Shown here: positions 26,778-38,189 of the stretch, in pieces
Layout: each line of letters starts with the position of its first letter
Position numbering within the stretch: position 1 is the stretch's first letter
Assembly (NCBI GenBank): GCA_002205965.3
Contig: NADL03000488.1
Span: 372,001 to 436,000 of the forward strand
Origin: Kappaphycus alvarezii
Taxonomy: Eukaryota > Rhodophyta > Florideophyceae > Gigartinales > Solieriaceae
Direction of reading: 5' to 3'
Length of the DNA stretch: 64,000 nt
Position numbers and translations under genes: made by a program
The notes under the pieces: model-generated
Told to the model about the DNA's origin: nothing
The model's database searches: none
The model's input: the letters and a program-made list of their open reading frames with translations, nothing else

Positions 26778-27829
26778 ATGCCGACGCCTTCCCCTCCCGT
26801 GCGGCTGGGGGTTTTGACCGATATACAATATGCAAACAAGGCCCCAATCTTTATTGAAGTAAGTCTTTCTGTGCTTATCCTCTTCGCACAAGCGCTCTCC
26901 TCTGCACACCGTCACCTCTATCCCAGCCCCGTGACCATCACCCCGACTTCAGACGCCCACTCTCCTTTCCAAGAATATTCTAATCCATACCTCAAATCTC
27001 CACAATTCCTTGTATTTTGCGCATGCAGTACTTGAAACGAGAACGCTCTTACACCACCGTGCTTCCCAAAACGCTGCGCGCCGTCAGCCACCTAAACTCG
27101 GCTCATGTTTCCCACGTTGTCCATCTGGGCGATATTATCGACGGAAACTATACCCTTTCCGAAACTCTCTCAGACCTTTATGCTGTCCTGTCGCATCTCG
27201 GCCAACTGTCTCATCCCATCCTTCACGTACTCGGTAACCACTGTTTAACAATACCTCGCCATAAGCTTTTACCTCTCCTAAACCTGTCGTCCTGTGGTTC
27301 CTATTACATAAAGGACCTCTCCCCCCGCTGGCGTCTCATCGTGTTGGATACCGTCGAACTTAGTGTATTGCGAGACCCGCAGTCGCCTGAATTTTCCATG
27401 GCTTGTGAGTATATTCTGAAACATTCTGGAGAGACTAATGCGCGAGAATGGAACGGTGGTTTATCGCAGAAGCAACTGCAATGGCTGTCCGAGGTACTGA
27501 CAGAGACGAAAAGACTAGGCAAGTGGGCCGTTGTGGTGGGGCATATTCCGCTTGCACCGGAAGCGGCCTTGGAAAAGGCGACGGTATGGGGTCGTGAGAA
27601 GGTCATGGTGGCTATGGAACAATCTGGAGTTGTCAAGGCATACTTTGCAGGGCATCACCACTTTGGGGGGTATGCCAGAGTGAGGGGTGTGCATCATGTT
27701 ACTTTTGAAGGGATGCTAGATTCTACCCATGAGGTAGGAGCAGTTGGTGTGGTAGAGCTTGGAGAGGAGCGTATTGTTATCAACGGCACAGGGGACATGA
27801 CTTCACGAGTCTTGGAACTAGGAGAATGA
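26778..27829 (+). CDS. ADPRibase-Mn-like metallophosphatase (two exons)
   Basis: The product is a calcineurin-like phosphoesterase of the manganese-dependent ADP-ribose/CDP-alcohol diphosphatase type, which hydrolyses ADP-ribose, CDP-choline and related compounds, probably in the cytosol. Exon 1 (26778-26858) gives LGVLTDIQYAN, the first metal motif. Exon 2 (27029-27829) gives GDIIDG, then GNHCL, VVVGHIPL and GHHHFGGY, the remaining metallophosphatase motifs in order. Splicing in phase 0 joins ...IFIE to YLKRERSY, which fits the family's conserved Tyr/Arg-rich segment after DIQYAD. The spliced protein is about 293 residues, slightly shorter than animal and plant homologues. The family motif GNHEF reads GNHCL here. 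The stop is TGA. The start is the only ATG that places DIQYA near the N-terminus. Confidence 0.88.
26859..27028 (+). other. Intron of metallophosphatase gene
   Basis: The donor GTAAGT at 26859 and the acceptor TTTTGCGCATGCAG ending at 27028 bound a 170 bp phase-0 intron. Removing it restores the family's conserved spacing between the DIQYA motif and the following helix. The intron has a pyrimidine-rich middle. Reading through it gives no family match. Confidence 0.85.
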
Positions 27830-29554
27830 CTGTGTCCAACTTGATTCAACTCACGAATAGTATCAGCACAAGCGTGGTTTCAGGGGATGGACATCTGTGG
27901 ATCGGGAAAGATATGGCTAGGTTGTAATCAGGATCAGGCTGTTTTTTGGGATCAGTAGCGGAGTGTATTCGTAGTCTTCTCGTTGAGAGGCGGAAAATTC
28001 GCCAGGAACAGCTATAAAGAAGTGGTAAGCCACGATTTCTTCGTCAGTGCATGGCGTCGATGTGTAAGTTGTTTTCAGCTTGAACTAGGCGGACATGTGC
28101 ATTGGAATTGTGCTACATCATGGAAAACCATCTGGCCAATCAAGCCCTATAGCCTCACATCTACAGTAACATTCCGAAAGCTGGTATCCTTGCTCATAGG
28201 GACCTTGTTTCAGCAAGGACTAGCCTGCTGTTACACTAGGCGCTTAGGCAACTTCCAAGAGCCGAAGGAAGGGTGCACTGCCTCCTACGGCAGGTTTAAA
28301 ACCCGCTATCACAACGCGACAGATCACAGTGTAGTTTACATACTTCTGTCCCGTTGTACTTTTCCCCAACCCGGCACGGACTGCCGGAAGTAAGGGAGCC
28401 TGTGCCTGCTCGACGACCATGTGATTCATTGCCAATATTGCTGGTCAAGGATGCCCTGTCATGATGACGAGGTCCCTTTACTGTGCACCCGCCTCGGTCT
28501 CGCCGGAATGCAACGGGTCGTTGAACCACGGCCGACAGGGGAACAGGGGACTCGGCGTGTTACCATATCGGAGCAATCGGCGCAAAGTTGAGCACCGAAT
28601 ACTTTACTGTTACCCTCATGAAGCTTTCGACTCCTTTGCATCATAGAATGCGAACCTTGAACCCACTGCCGACTCTAAAAGCTGCACATGTGCACAAGGT
28701 ACAAAGTAAGTAGCAGTTGCCAGCGTGTTTTCGAGGGAGAGTCAGGCTCGTCTACACTCAATCAAAGTATGGAACCCCGAGGAATTTGTACTCATCACTA
28801 AGACAGCACAGTCAGCCGCCACCCGTTCACAGTCGCCGCTTGCTCGAAGGTTGTGTTCACATTTTCATTCTAGTGTTTGAAGTGCTCACATGATTTTCGT
28901 ACCGCCGTGACAAAATCGTTTGATTGCGTGTTGATAAAACGTTGCAGCTCCCCAATCCAGCGTACTTGTCATGACCTGGAACTTGTGCCTGTGGTACTGT
29001 TGTCTGTATGACAGCAAAGAGTTTGCGGGAGGTCAGCATTTGACCACAAGTGTATCATAAAGCGCAGAATTTAGGTCATCATACCTTGGCCTCATTGGTT
29101 CCTTTTTGGCGGGAACACGGCGGATTGAAACGATGTGCGACGGACTGTTTTCGAGAGGATGGCAGCAGGATGCTTGCACTCTTGTGCAAGAGTTGGGAGG
29201 ATTGCAGCTGGAAGGAGGTTTGTGTCCTTATGTTTTCTGAAGGGGTCCATTGCCGCGCCTGGGGGTGGCGGATGGCTTAGCGGCAGGGAGCCGCTTCAAT
29301 AGATTGATACTGGAAAAGCCACCATTTATTGTACAGTAGGTACATACTGTACGTATTCTATGTACAGTACCAAACAATAGAAAGGGTGTACTGTACTGTA
29401 GTGTACGGTATTCAGCGCAAATCCAGTTTCGGGCATTACAGTATCCCAACTCGACACGACAGTAGATGGCTAGACCTCATTGGCTCACCAGACTTGGATA
29501 CGTAAGGTATTCTTCATAAGACTACAGTATCAGCATACAGTACTGTAAGCATAA
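27830..29554. other. Spacer between metallophosphatase and SETD3-like genes
   Basis: The two flanking genes converge on this 1.7 kb region. It holds short open frames without recognised motifs (27983-28393 plus has no ATG at its upstream end). From 29320 to 29545 it is rich in TACTGTAC/GTACAGTA units that can fold back on themselves and that may overlap the 3' end of the SETD3-like transcript. Confidence 0.4.
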
Positions 29555-31054
29555 TTAGTTGCCAACGCTATCAAGGGCATGACGGATCAATTTGATCTCC
29601 TCTACATGCAACTGCCGCACCAACTCGATGGCGTTGCCATTCCCATCGCCATCGCCATCGCCATAACCATGCTCCTCTGCCTCCACCATCCCACTGCCGA
29701 TGCTTGCAGCTGGGTACTCACTCAGCATCTCCTCCAAAGCCTCTCGCACCAATCCCCTCGCCTTCTCCTCGTCAATGCCTTGGATCTTTTCCATCGGTAA
29801 CCCCTTGCCATTCTTTAGCATTCCTGCAACTCCTTCCTTCTCAGCTACAATCACCCTCGCAATCCCCACCAGCTTTTCCACACAACCTTTCTGCCAATCC
29901 ACCGCTCCCGCCACTTCCCAACCTCCCCCGACCTTTCTCACATCCACTCCCACCCTTCCGAGCACCATTTTCGCCTTGAACCCCTCCAGTTCCCCACCCA
30001 ACATCCTCATCACCACCGTCAAGCTGTCCCAAGGATTCCCAACCTCCACAAATCCCGAGTAGAGCAGCATCTGCACGTTTCCCCTCTCCCCATAACAAAT
30101 CTTCACCTCTTCCCCAACATCCAAGTCCTTCATAGCTTCGCTCTCCACACAAACGTGTCCCCCAGCTACCAGCACATTGGTCTCCATCGCTCCCCTCTCA
30201 TGATTGCACATATCCCAGCCGGGCACCAACACCGATCCTTCCCCGCTTCTCAACGCGTTCTGTCGTGTCATCACAACCGAAAGCGCCCACATGAAATTCC
30301 CCACTCCCATCACCCCGACATCCAAACCCTTCCCGCCCTTCATCTTATGACACGCCTCATACACATACGTATAATCCCTTATTTGCGCCTTTAAAGCCCT
30401 CATGACCCCGCCACCCGCCCCACTCGGCCACAATCCCTCGATTTCCTCCACACTCCATCCGAAGAACGGCGTATCAAATCGACTCGGCAACGCCTCAATA
30501 TAAGCCCTGAACCTGGAGCGCCCATCTGCCGCCTCTGCTATCAGTTGCAACGCCAACAACAGCGATGGAAACTCTCTCAACGCCGGCACCCTGTCCACCA
30601 TCTCTTTCAACGGGCTTTGACCCACCTCTGCACTCAACATCGCCCGTCTCGGCACCCGCACAAACACCTCTCCCTTTTTCATCTTCCGAGTCGCGACCAA
30701 CGTGGCATCCGCTTCACCCCCCTCGCGAAACCTCACTTGAAACGGTGGCGCGTCCCCCTGCCCGTCACGAACCCCATTGTCCACCAACCACTGCTGCAAC
30801 TTTTCAAACGATTCAGCACAACGTGCTGGAACAATACTGCGGTAATACCCAGTAGAAGCCTGTTGTTTCCTAAGTGCGGCCAGTAAATCATGCAACTTTG
30901 CATGCCCCCTACGCAACGAGACCCAGTTATCACCACCTTCAATAAACTCTCGTAAACGAAGCACCGCCCGAAGCACAGCAGCCGGAGGCTTGGCCGCCGC
31001 CTTTGGCGCCCCACGATGATTCCCGCCCACAGCGCGGGACTTGGACCTGGGCAT
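29555..31054 (-). CDS. SETD3-like SET-domain protein methyltransferase
   Basis: The 499-residue product matches SETD3, the actin N-tau-histidine methyltransferase, better than plastid Rubisco LSMT. Residues 30-95 align with the SETD3 N-terminal helical segment. The SET core follows with IEALPSRFDTPFFGW (186-200), VVMTRQN (260-266), VPGWDMCNH (277-285) and ICYGERGN (319-326). N266, W280 and Y321 correspond to N256, W274 and Y313 of human SETD3, with a loop four residues shorter. A Rubis-subs-bind-like C-terminal region follows (about 335-450). An acidic GDGDGDGNGN tract (464-474) is encoded by a trinucleotide-like repeat. I chose the ATG at 31054 (MPRSKSR...) because the longer frame starts at a TTG. 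The gene has no visible intron and stops with TAA. Expected role: cytosolic methylation of actin His73 or a similar substrate. Confidence 0.88.
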   Translation of the reverse strand: MPRSKSRAVGGNHRGAPKAAAKPPAAVLRAVLRLREFIEGGDNWVSLRRGHAKLHDLLAALRKQQASTGYYRSIVPARCAESFEKLQQWLVDNGVRDGQGDAPPFQVRFREGGEADATLVATRKMKKGEVFVRVPRRAMLSAEVGQSPLKEMVDRVPALREFPSLLLALQLIAEAADGRSRFRAYIEALPSRFDTPFFGWSVEEIEGLWPSGAGGGVMRALKAQIRDYTYVYEACHKMKGGKGLDVGVMGVGNFMWALSVVMTRQNALRSGEGSVLVPGWDMCNHERGAMETNVLVAGGHVCVESEAMKDLDVGEEVKICYGERGNVQMLLYSGFVEVGNPWDSLTVVMRMLGGELEGFKAKMVLGRVGVDVRKVGGGWEVAGAVDWQKGCVEKLVGIARVIVAEKEGVAGMLKNGKGLPMEKIQGIDEEKARGLVREALEEMLSEYPAASIGSGMVEAEEHGYGDGDGDGNGNAIELVRQLHVEEIKLIRHALDSVGN

Positions 31055-31743
31055 CACGCACGCGACTCCACGTGTGACAGACGTGCAAAGCGGGAGATCG
31101 GGGGGGTATATGTGCGGGCGGGGCAAAGGATGTGGTCGAGGCGCTTGGAGGGGGATTGGCGGCGGCGGCGGCGGCGGCGCGGACCGATTCCGTGGCAGTG
31201 ACAGGCGACCGGATGACTGGTCTCACGCAACACGTTTTCACACGGCCGCTCTTTGCGCGAGCATACCACCAGCCACGCTGCGCCGCATCCATCACTGTAC
31301 GCGAGTGTGGCGGTCCGACGTTGGACTGTAAGCAAGGGCGAATGTGTGCTGCAATCGTGGCGGACTGGCGCGGGCTTACAGTGATGAGGGTGTGAGTGGC
31401 AACGTACGGGAATCGCAGAGAGGCGTGTGAACCGTGTGGAAACCCTTGAAATTAGGGAGATGAAATGGTGTATGACAAGGCGTTTCAAGTTGTCACACGT
31501 TGGCCGCTGTCGTGCGGCTAGCTTGTGACTGATCGGTTGTGAGGGCGGCCGGAATGGGCCGGAATGGGCCAACAAGGCAACTCAAGGTGGAGGGCGGTTG
31601 GTGTTTGCATGCGGGGTGGAATGGGTCGGGTGCATGATTCTGGAGCGAGGGTGCGACATGGAGAGGGAGGGAGGGAGGTGGAGTTGCAAGGGTTACTTTA
31701 CAATCTCATAGGCTGCGAGGTTGACGCAGGTGACTAGACTAGA
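31055..31743. other. Upstream region of SETD3-like gene
   Basis: The region is GC-rich and holds a (GGC)n run at about 31156-31178, a directly repeated GGAATGGGCC at about 31551-31570, a GGGA-rich run near 31660-31680, and a short GACTA repeat at about 31734-31747. No TATA box was recognised. It probably contains the promoter of the minus-strand SETD3-like gene. Confidence 0.35.
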
Positions 31744-32316
31744 CTAGCGGGCAACACAACGACGACATGGGATACAGATTGTGCGAGGGTCCTGCCGGCC
31801 GACCGTACGATGGAAACCACAAGGCGGGAGAAATGGCGGCCACGACAGCGATGTCGTCCCGACAGAAGCGGGACAAGTATGTGCAGGTGTGAGGCATCGG
31901 CAGTTGTGAAAGCGGGGGCGGAAAAGGGTGGATATGCGTTTGCATCGCGTTGGCAGACGGGGGGGGGGTGTGTTGCGGGGTAGGAAGAGATTAGGAGGAG
32001 TTGGGGGTGATTTCCTTCTTGGTGCTCTTGTGGAGGTGGAAGGGCGTCTATCTGGGTATTCTTCTACGCCGATGTTGGAGCGTTTGAGACCGGTGCCAAT
32101 GAAGGAATCACTGTCGATGCTGGGGACCGGAGATTTGGTGGGCTTGTCCTTCTTCTGCTTGCGGGAGGTGGTTTTCGGAGCTTGAGAACCATGATGGAGA
32201 ATGTGTGGCGAGTGGATTGGATGTGAGAGTGTGTGGGGTGGTAGTGATTGCGGGATGGAGATTGGTGAAGGTGCAGATGAAGAGGAGTGAAGATGATGGC
32301 GGGTATGGCATCGCAA
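31744..32316 (-). CDS. Possible exon, basic Ser/Pro-rich protein (uncertain)
   Basis: A minus-strand frame of about 190 codons is open here. Its middle (about 32190-31990) looks protein-like: it reads SRKQKKDKPTKSPVPSIDSD followed by FIGTGLKRSNIGVEEYPD and a basic Ser/Thr stretch. There is no ATG at the upstream end of the frame (TTG only), and an ATG at about 32193 begins a different frame. A spliced gene, or no gene at all, are both possible. I recognise no family. Confidence 0.2.
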   Translation of the reverse strand: MRCHTRHHLHSSSSAPSPISIPQSLPPHTLSHPIHSPHILHHGSQAPKTTSRKQKKDKPTKSPVPSIDSDSFIGTGLKRSNIGVEEYPDRRPSTSTRAPRRKSPPTPPNLFLPRNTPPPRLPTRCKRISTLFRPRFHNCRCLTPAHTCPASVGTTSLSWPPFLPPCGFHRTVGRQDPRTICIPCRRCVAR

Positions 32317-34513
32317 AGAAGGGTGATGGGAGGGAGGTCGAGGCTTTTGAATGGTTTCAAGCTGGGCGGAGGACTATGGCAAGTGAAGGGAAATGCATGG
32401 ATGGCATTGAAAGTTGCGCTAGGCACGGGTAGACTATTGACGGTGATAAACGAATGTCGTGCAAGGGTGGGTAAGCGGCTCATAGACCAAGGACCTCGGT
32501 GCTTTGCAGGCATTACAAGTAAAGGATGAGGAAGGCAAAAAACTAGTCGTCGGGAGGACGTGATGAAACTGGAGCACATGACATATGTATGTTACACAGA
32601 GTTTTACATCTGCGAAACAATATGCTCTACTGTACAGCACAATACTTGTACTGTACGTTATTTATAGATGTCATAATAATAAAGGTGTGAGGAAAACTGG
32701 CCTAGCCTAGCCTAGCCGAGGCTGGCCTACTGTAAAGCTTGGCGGCTCTGGACTGGACTTTTTTTGGCAGGAGGATTTCTAGATGAAATTGTATCGGTTC
32801 TCTCCTGTCATTTTTCCGAAAATCAGCAAAATTTTCAACGACTCGCCATTTCGTTCAGAAAAGGCTTTCTCTCCCACGGTAAACCTGTTTTCAAAGCTTC
32901 ACAGCATCCTCTGTTGCATTGTCATACCGGGGACAAATTATGCACCTACCGTATGGGCACCAACACTTGACAAGGACCAATACCAAGCATGTTATTCTCT
33001 GGTGCAGTGGTACCGTACCGCACGGCCAGAGCGAAACCTAGTTTGCACTCTAGCTCCCGCGCGACGTGCGATTCGGTAGGGTGAAAGGTCGCAGCGGGCG
33101 CGAGCCACAATTGCCCGAGGCAGCACGCTCCGCACACACGATGACCATGTAACAAGACTAGACAACTAGTACTAGTTGGCTGTCGTGTCAAGACACTTGT
33201 TGACACGAGGCCACGTCGGTCTCTCCAAATGATTCACCTGAAACTGTATTTCCACACCAACCGCGCACAACAACAACAACAATAACAAGCATAAAATGCC
33301 AAACTGTCGCATTCTGTAAGGAGGTGTGAAACCATAAATCATTTGCAAAACCAGCTCAAAACGAGGCGCTGTAGATTACACCAATGCACTAGCGTGGTTG
33401 TCTGTCTCGCAGGACCAGGCAAAAAAACCAGCGCCTGCAACCCACGGGAAACATGCCTGTTTTCAACCAATTATGAGCATGGCATCAATCTCCCGAGTAT
33501 CTCGCTACATGAATCCAGCAACGCACGCATGCGTAATTTGGATAATAATTTTTTGCGATGAATACCACGTTGACTTGGCCTACAGTGCATGCATGAAATT
33601 CATTAAATGCATAATGACACTACACCTTGCCTTGCCTTGCCTTTGCCTCGCTTCATACTGCACTGGGACCCTCAAAAAATCCCATGACAATTGCATCATC
33701 CATGCCACCCGACCCGACCCGACCCGACCCGTCTCCCATTTACTGTACATACTGTACTATTGATACCCCTACACTACACTCCAGTACTGTACTGTACAGT
33801 AAACTACAGTTCTGTACTGTACTGCACAGTACAGTGCAGTGCAGTGCAGCACCATCATCCTGTCGGGAGAGAGTGACGAGTAAAACTGCCCACGTAGTAC
33901 AAAATAGCTTGACATCCCGTTGAATCCCCTCTTTCCCTCATACCCTCCTCTCGTCAACAAACTACAAATCTAACAAGGAAAATCCTTTGCAAATCCTTCC
34001 TCGTTGGAAAAAACCATTCATCCTTCTCACCCAACCACACCACCGTATACGACTGTCTCCATCCCAAATCTCTCACCTCCCCATCTACACAAAACACTCT
34101 CCTGTTTCCCGCTCATCCTCTCCCACCACCCCCCGCCCTTCCCCCCTCACCATTCATATCCATTCTCTCTCACCTCTTGATTGTACACACCTCGCCTTGC
34201 AGTTTATTTTTATGCTTTTATTCAATGTCTGGTTGTTAGCCTTAGCCGTTAGATACCATCGTCCAACCCATCTCCCTTTCCTCCTCAATATCCACCCTTC
34301 ATTCCCTCCACCCACACACAACCACCACCCTCCTCGCCCCAAAAACCCCTCCCACCACCAATCACTCAATCAACCCGCCTCGCTACCTCGAGCAGGGACT
34401 CTACCACTACAACATTTCATCAATAGTCCCTATAAACAGTTAGAAAAAAACACACACTCACCAAACCAAACCACCCCACACCCCCAAACCCCCACACCTC
34501 ATCACACTCTCCC
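32317..34513. other. Intergenic region with short-unit repeats
   Basis: No gene is supported. Short pentanucleotide runs occur: CCTAG near 32700-32716, CTTGC near 33629-33645, CCCGA near 33708-33732, and TACTG/CAGTG near 33783-33848. From about 33990 to 34540 the plus strand is strongly C-rich and A-rich, so its long open frame is low-complexity and unlikely to be coding. That stretch probably includes the 3' UTR of the next minus-strand gene. Confidence 0.4.
33783..33848. repeat. TACTG/CAGTG pentanucleotide repeat
   Basis: The segment consists of imperfect repeats of TACTG on one strand and CAGTA/CAGTG on the other, ending in a GCAGT run. The inverted order lets it form CTGTACAG-type self-complementary hairpins. 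The same motif recurs at 38.7, 38.9-39.1 and 39.3 kb. Confidence 0.75.
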
Positions 34514-35743
34514 TCACTCCTCCCCAATATGGTTGGAAATCCCTAGCAAATGATTGGGCACCATCTCCGGTACATTCATCAAGTCCGCCGCCGCCACAAC
34601 AGCCTCATGTTCACTTTCATGCTGTCCACCAACACCATGCACACAACCGTGATGTTGCCCACTATGCCCCGTCCCATGCTGCGTTCCATGAATGTCATGC
34701 AGTCGAGGCGCACCAACCAGCGATGAACTATGGTGCTGAAGATTGTGCGCATTCTGCAGCACGTGATGATGCGAGTGACTCGTGCCACCAAAATGCTGCT
34801 GCGTCATCGAACTATTCGCCTGTGGTCGCTGCTGCAGTGCATTCGTTAATTTCTTCGGGTCCCCCGCAGCCCTCTCCTTTTGTTCCTTGGTCACCGGAAC
34901 TTTGCGCCGAGGGATCGGTCCATCCGCATATTCCGTCGGCTGAAACTTACTGATATCATACGCTGGGTCGTTGGGATGGAACAGTGCCGCATACCGCGCC
35001 ATGTCACGCTCCATTTCCGCCTTCTTTTTCCGCTTGATACCATACACCGAGCAGTACGCACGCAGCTGGTTCCTGTTGTATGCCTTGATGTCACTAAATG
35101 TTAGCGATTCAATCGGTTTGATCTTCTCCGCCCTCAGTCTCTGAATCTTAGTATCGGGTAGCTGTTCCAGGATCTTGAACTGCACCCCATCCGCCTGGAA
35201 CACGGGCAGCGAGTGAGCCAGCGACGCTGCCTGGTCAGGGTGCGATACCGCCTGGGCCGCTTGCTGCGCTGCCATCATCATCGAGTGCGGATCCTCACCA
35301 CCGAGCACTGACCCAGACCCAAGGCTCCTCTGCCTCGGTCGTTGCTTCCTCCGCTTCTCAACACCTCCCGACAGAATTCCAGGCGTTCCAAACGTATTGG
35401 ATAGATGACTCGATGATAATGACGGGCTGGCCGCCGGTTCCGCCGACGTTGGGTGCAGCAACGACTGCATCGCCGAAATACCAGGAATGCTTGAGAACGA
35501 TTGCATAGCTGGCATCCCTTGAAGTCCAGAGATATTCTGAATGCCGTTCATCTGACTCATCGAGTGCATTCCTGGAATGGAATTGATTCCTGGGTACTGC
35601 TGCTGGTGCTGTGCACCCATGCCCAGCGTCGACGACAACGAACCCGGCATATGCATGGAGAAAGGCGTCGAGCTTTGCGGTTGTTGTTGTGGAGTCCCAT
35701 AGCCCCCGCGGTTGAGTGGCATGGGATGTTGACCTCCCGACAT
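34514..35743 (-). CDS. Orphan low-complexity protein with SAP-like segment
   Basis: An ATG at 35743 opens an uninterrupted 409-codon frame ending in TAA. Residues 1-125 are Gln/Met/Ser/Gly-rich, with repeated IPGM- and ISGLQGM-like units. A basic patch, EKRRKQRPRQR, lies near 129-139. The only ordered-looking part is residues 175-270; within it FSDIKAYNRNQLRAYCSVYG followed by IKRKKKAEMERDMARYAALF resembles a SAP helix-extended-helix nucleic-acid-binding motif (Leu in helix 1, Gly-Ile turn, Lys/Glu-rich helix 2). Residues 317-380 are His-rich. A nuclear DNA- or RNA-binding role is an inference from the SAP-like segment and basic patch. I recognise no named family. The upstream (minus-strand 5') region is pyrimidine-rich. 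Confidence 0.75.
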   Translation of the reverse strand: MSGGQHPMPLNRGGYGTPQQQPQSSTPFSMHMPGSLSSTLGMGAQHQQQYPGINSIPGMHSMSQMNGIQNISGLQGMPAMQSFSSIPGISAMQSLLHPTSAEPAASPSLSSSHLSNTFGTPGILSGGVEKRRKQRPRQRSLGSGSVLGGEDPHSMMMAAQQAAQAVSHPDQAASLAHSLPVFQADGVQFKILEQLPDTKIQRLRAEKIKPIESLTFSDIKAYNRNQLRAYCSVYGIKRKKKAEMERDMARYAALFHPNDPAYDISKFQPTEYADGPIPRRKVPVTKEQKERAAGDPKKLTNALQQRPQANSSMTQQHFGGTSHSHHHVLQNAHNLQHHSSSLVGAPRLHDIHGTQHGTGHSGQHHGCVHGVGGQHESEHEAVVAAADLMNVPEMVPNHLLGISNHIGEE

Positions 35744-38189
35744 GGTTCAACCTTGTTTGCGTTACCGGATCAAAGGTGTAGGCTCAACAAGCAAGCAAGT
35801 GTGCACCGAGTAAGAGAGTCTCCGAGCAAGCTGAGAATAAGGACGAATGTGTCCCAGTCAATCCAAGCCAATGGAGCACGGAGGATAAACCCGATATCAC
35901 AGCCAAGGCAAAATCGCAGACGACAAGGGGTATGGTACCTTCGACAAGCCCGGTTCCACACACTGTGCCCGGACCCTTTGTCGGCGACGGTCGGACACGG
36001 TCACAAGGTTTGGATGAGAGCAGAGTGCGCGGACGTGAGAACGAGCGGCGGTGCGCGGGCGGGGAGGAGCGGCTTGGGACCAAGGCGGGAAGGCTTGGAT
36101 ACGGAATAGGAGTACTTGGTCGTCGAAGCGGACGAACTGTGGGGTTGGTGCAGGTTGGGCGCGAGGACAAGAGCAATGGATGTGTTTTGAGTGACAGGCC
36201 TTTGTTTGCGAAAGTTGCTCAGGCCTTGGCTTAAACGAGGGGCCTTTGTCCTGTGTATTTAAGTGTGGGATGGGGACCCCCTCTTTGGAAAAAAGATGCA
36301 ATGCCCTGGAGTAATAGAAAGCCGCACGGTCAAGGTTTGGCTCTAGGTTGACCAAAGCACGCAAACGACGGACAATGGCTAGTATTTTGAACGTGGGCAG
36401 TGGTGCAAACGCAGGGCAAATGGTTTTGGGCAAGGATGGTACATTTCAGGAAAAATGTTAGTCCGGTATTGGGCGAGAGTGGAAAGCCTGAATTACGCAG
36501 TGGGACTAGGGCCGAAAAAGTGGCAGTTGAACAAGTATTACAAAAGTGTGATGCAGACAGGGAGAGCGCAAGCCCTCGAGCAAGGTGTGCGAGGTTGTGA
36601 TAGGAATGTGAGAGCGGGAATGAATTTGGCGGAACGTACTCGTGATGAAATGATGCAAGGATGATGGGACAAGATGATGAAAACAAGAGGGCCAGATGGT
36701 GCGGAGAGGGCTGTGTGAATCAATCCAGGTGGAGATACCTAGTGCATTTGCTGAGGTGGTTAAAGGGAGAAAAGCTGGGAATGATGCGGGTTTGGAATAA
36801 CTTGACGAGAGAATGAGCGGGCGGCCCAAAAGCAGGAGGAGCGGCGAGGCGGATGAATAAAATATGGTTCCAAGCGAGAGGGTGTGGGATGGGAACGGGC
36901 CAGGCAAGATGTGAATTGGCCTTGTATGGGAAGCGGAGCGGACGGAGGACGAAAGACAAGGGTGTAAATACGGGCTGGGATGAGCGGTATTCCTGTGAGG
37001 TTTTCTGAGAAATGGCTGAACACTCGGGCGGGTGACCCGAGTGGGATGTCCAGACGCAGACGAATGAGCGTTTTGTGAGGAATACGGCAACGGAGGGCAG
37101 TCAGGGGCGAGTAATCAAAATTAGAGGAATGAGGTGTAGGGTATTAGAGGGGGGGTGATTAGCAACGGGCCGTGTGCACGGAGGCGGTGCAACAACTGAG
37201 AGGAGGAGGCAAGTAGACGGGCTTTGTGTAAAGGAGAGGCAGCAAGCCAAGCCTTTTCAGTTAACGGCGTTGGGGATAGCACAGGCAGGTGTCAGGGTGT
37301 GTAGAGATTGATGTGGTTGTAAGGGTGTTGCAGGTTAAGGGGCAGTATGTTTTGTAGGGAGCAAAAGTACAGAGCGGAGAGTGGGGAGGGAGGGAGGGAG
37401 GGATGGGGGAGGAAGGGAAGGACTGAGGGAGGAGGGAGGAGGGGGAGGGGGGAGGGATGAGGGAAGGGAGGAAAGGGAGGAGGAGAGGGAATGGAAAAAG
37501 TGGCTGGGACTCAGCTCAGTTGAGGAAAGAGGCGGATGGCAAGGCGTCGGGTATTGGATGGATGAGTGTTGAGTGTTGGCGAGAGGGTTCGGGCAATGGC
37601 GGCGGAGGGGATCACGGGCTTTGGTGTGGGCTATAGTAGGCGACAGTCGGGGCCGTAGTGGAAATGAGTGGGGTCGGGGGCGCCGCGTCAGGAGGCCGAG
37701 CGGTTACCGATGCGGCCCACGGTTAGTAACCAAAATTTTACATTTTTCTACCCTTTTCTCTACTTGTCGTATCAGCCCACAGCCCCGTAAAAACTCAAAA
37801 ACAACCAATCCTCTGGCTTAGAACCACACCGGTCCACATCAAAAATCCTTTATGAATTGTTAACCTTTTTCCCGTAAATCATACCGTATGGCACCGTACC
37901 GTGTCTCGACCAAAACCTTTCAGGTCCGCCTTGGTGCCCCTATCGGGTCCACTAGGGTATCCAATGACAAAAAAAAACAAAGTTAACAGTATGGCGGATC
38001 AGCTTTTGACAGTCACTCAAAAAAATGGGTTTTTGTATGTTCTCTCATCGTCACCGTGGCCCTATTCACAAGGTATATTATCATGCACACGCCGCTTGGC
38101 ATCATAGGATTGGTCAATGAGCACGCAACTCCTCCCTCGGCTACGGTCGGGCAATTGGCTCTAATCAGATCCACCCACTCGTTGAATAC
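35744..38189. other. Upstream region of the SAP-like gene
   Basis: Read on the minus strand the region is pyrimidine-rich and C/T/A-biased, which opens several overlapping long frames (for example 36506-37090 and 35897-36433) in all phases. They are Ser/Pro/His-rich with no recognised motif, and I take them to be compositional. The 5' UTR and promoter of the SAP-like gene presumably lie at the left end. Confidence 0.45.
37381..37495. repeat. GGGA/GGA purine-rich tract
   Basis: Over 100 bases of almost pure purine on the plus strand, made of GGGA, GGA and GAGG units. Such mirror-like polypurine tracts can adopt triplex or G-quadruplex structures. No gene overlaps it. Confidence 0.7.

Noticed and set aside
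33987..34553. 188-codon plus-strand frame
   Set aside because: It is C- and A-rich low complexity (Pro/His/Thr) and overlaps the end of the minus-strand SAP-like gene.
35897..37090. Several overlapping 120-195-codon minus-strand frames
   Set aside because: They occur in all phases together because the strand is pyrimidine-rich and stop-poor; no motif or consistent start.
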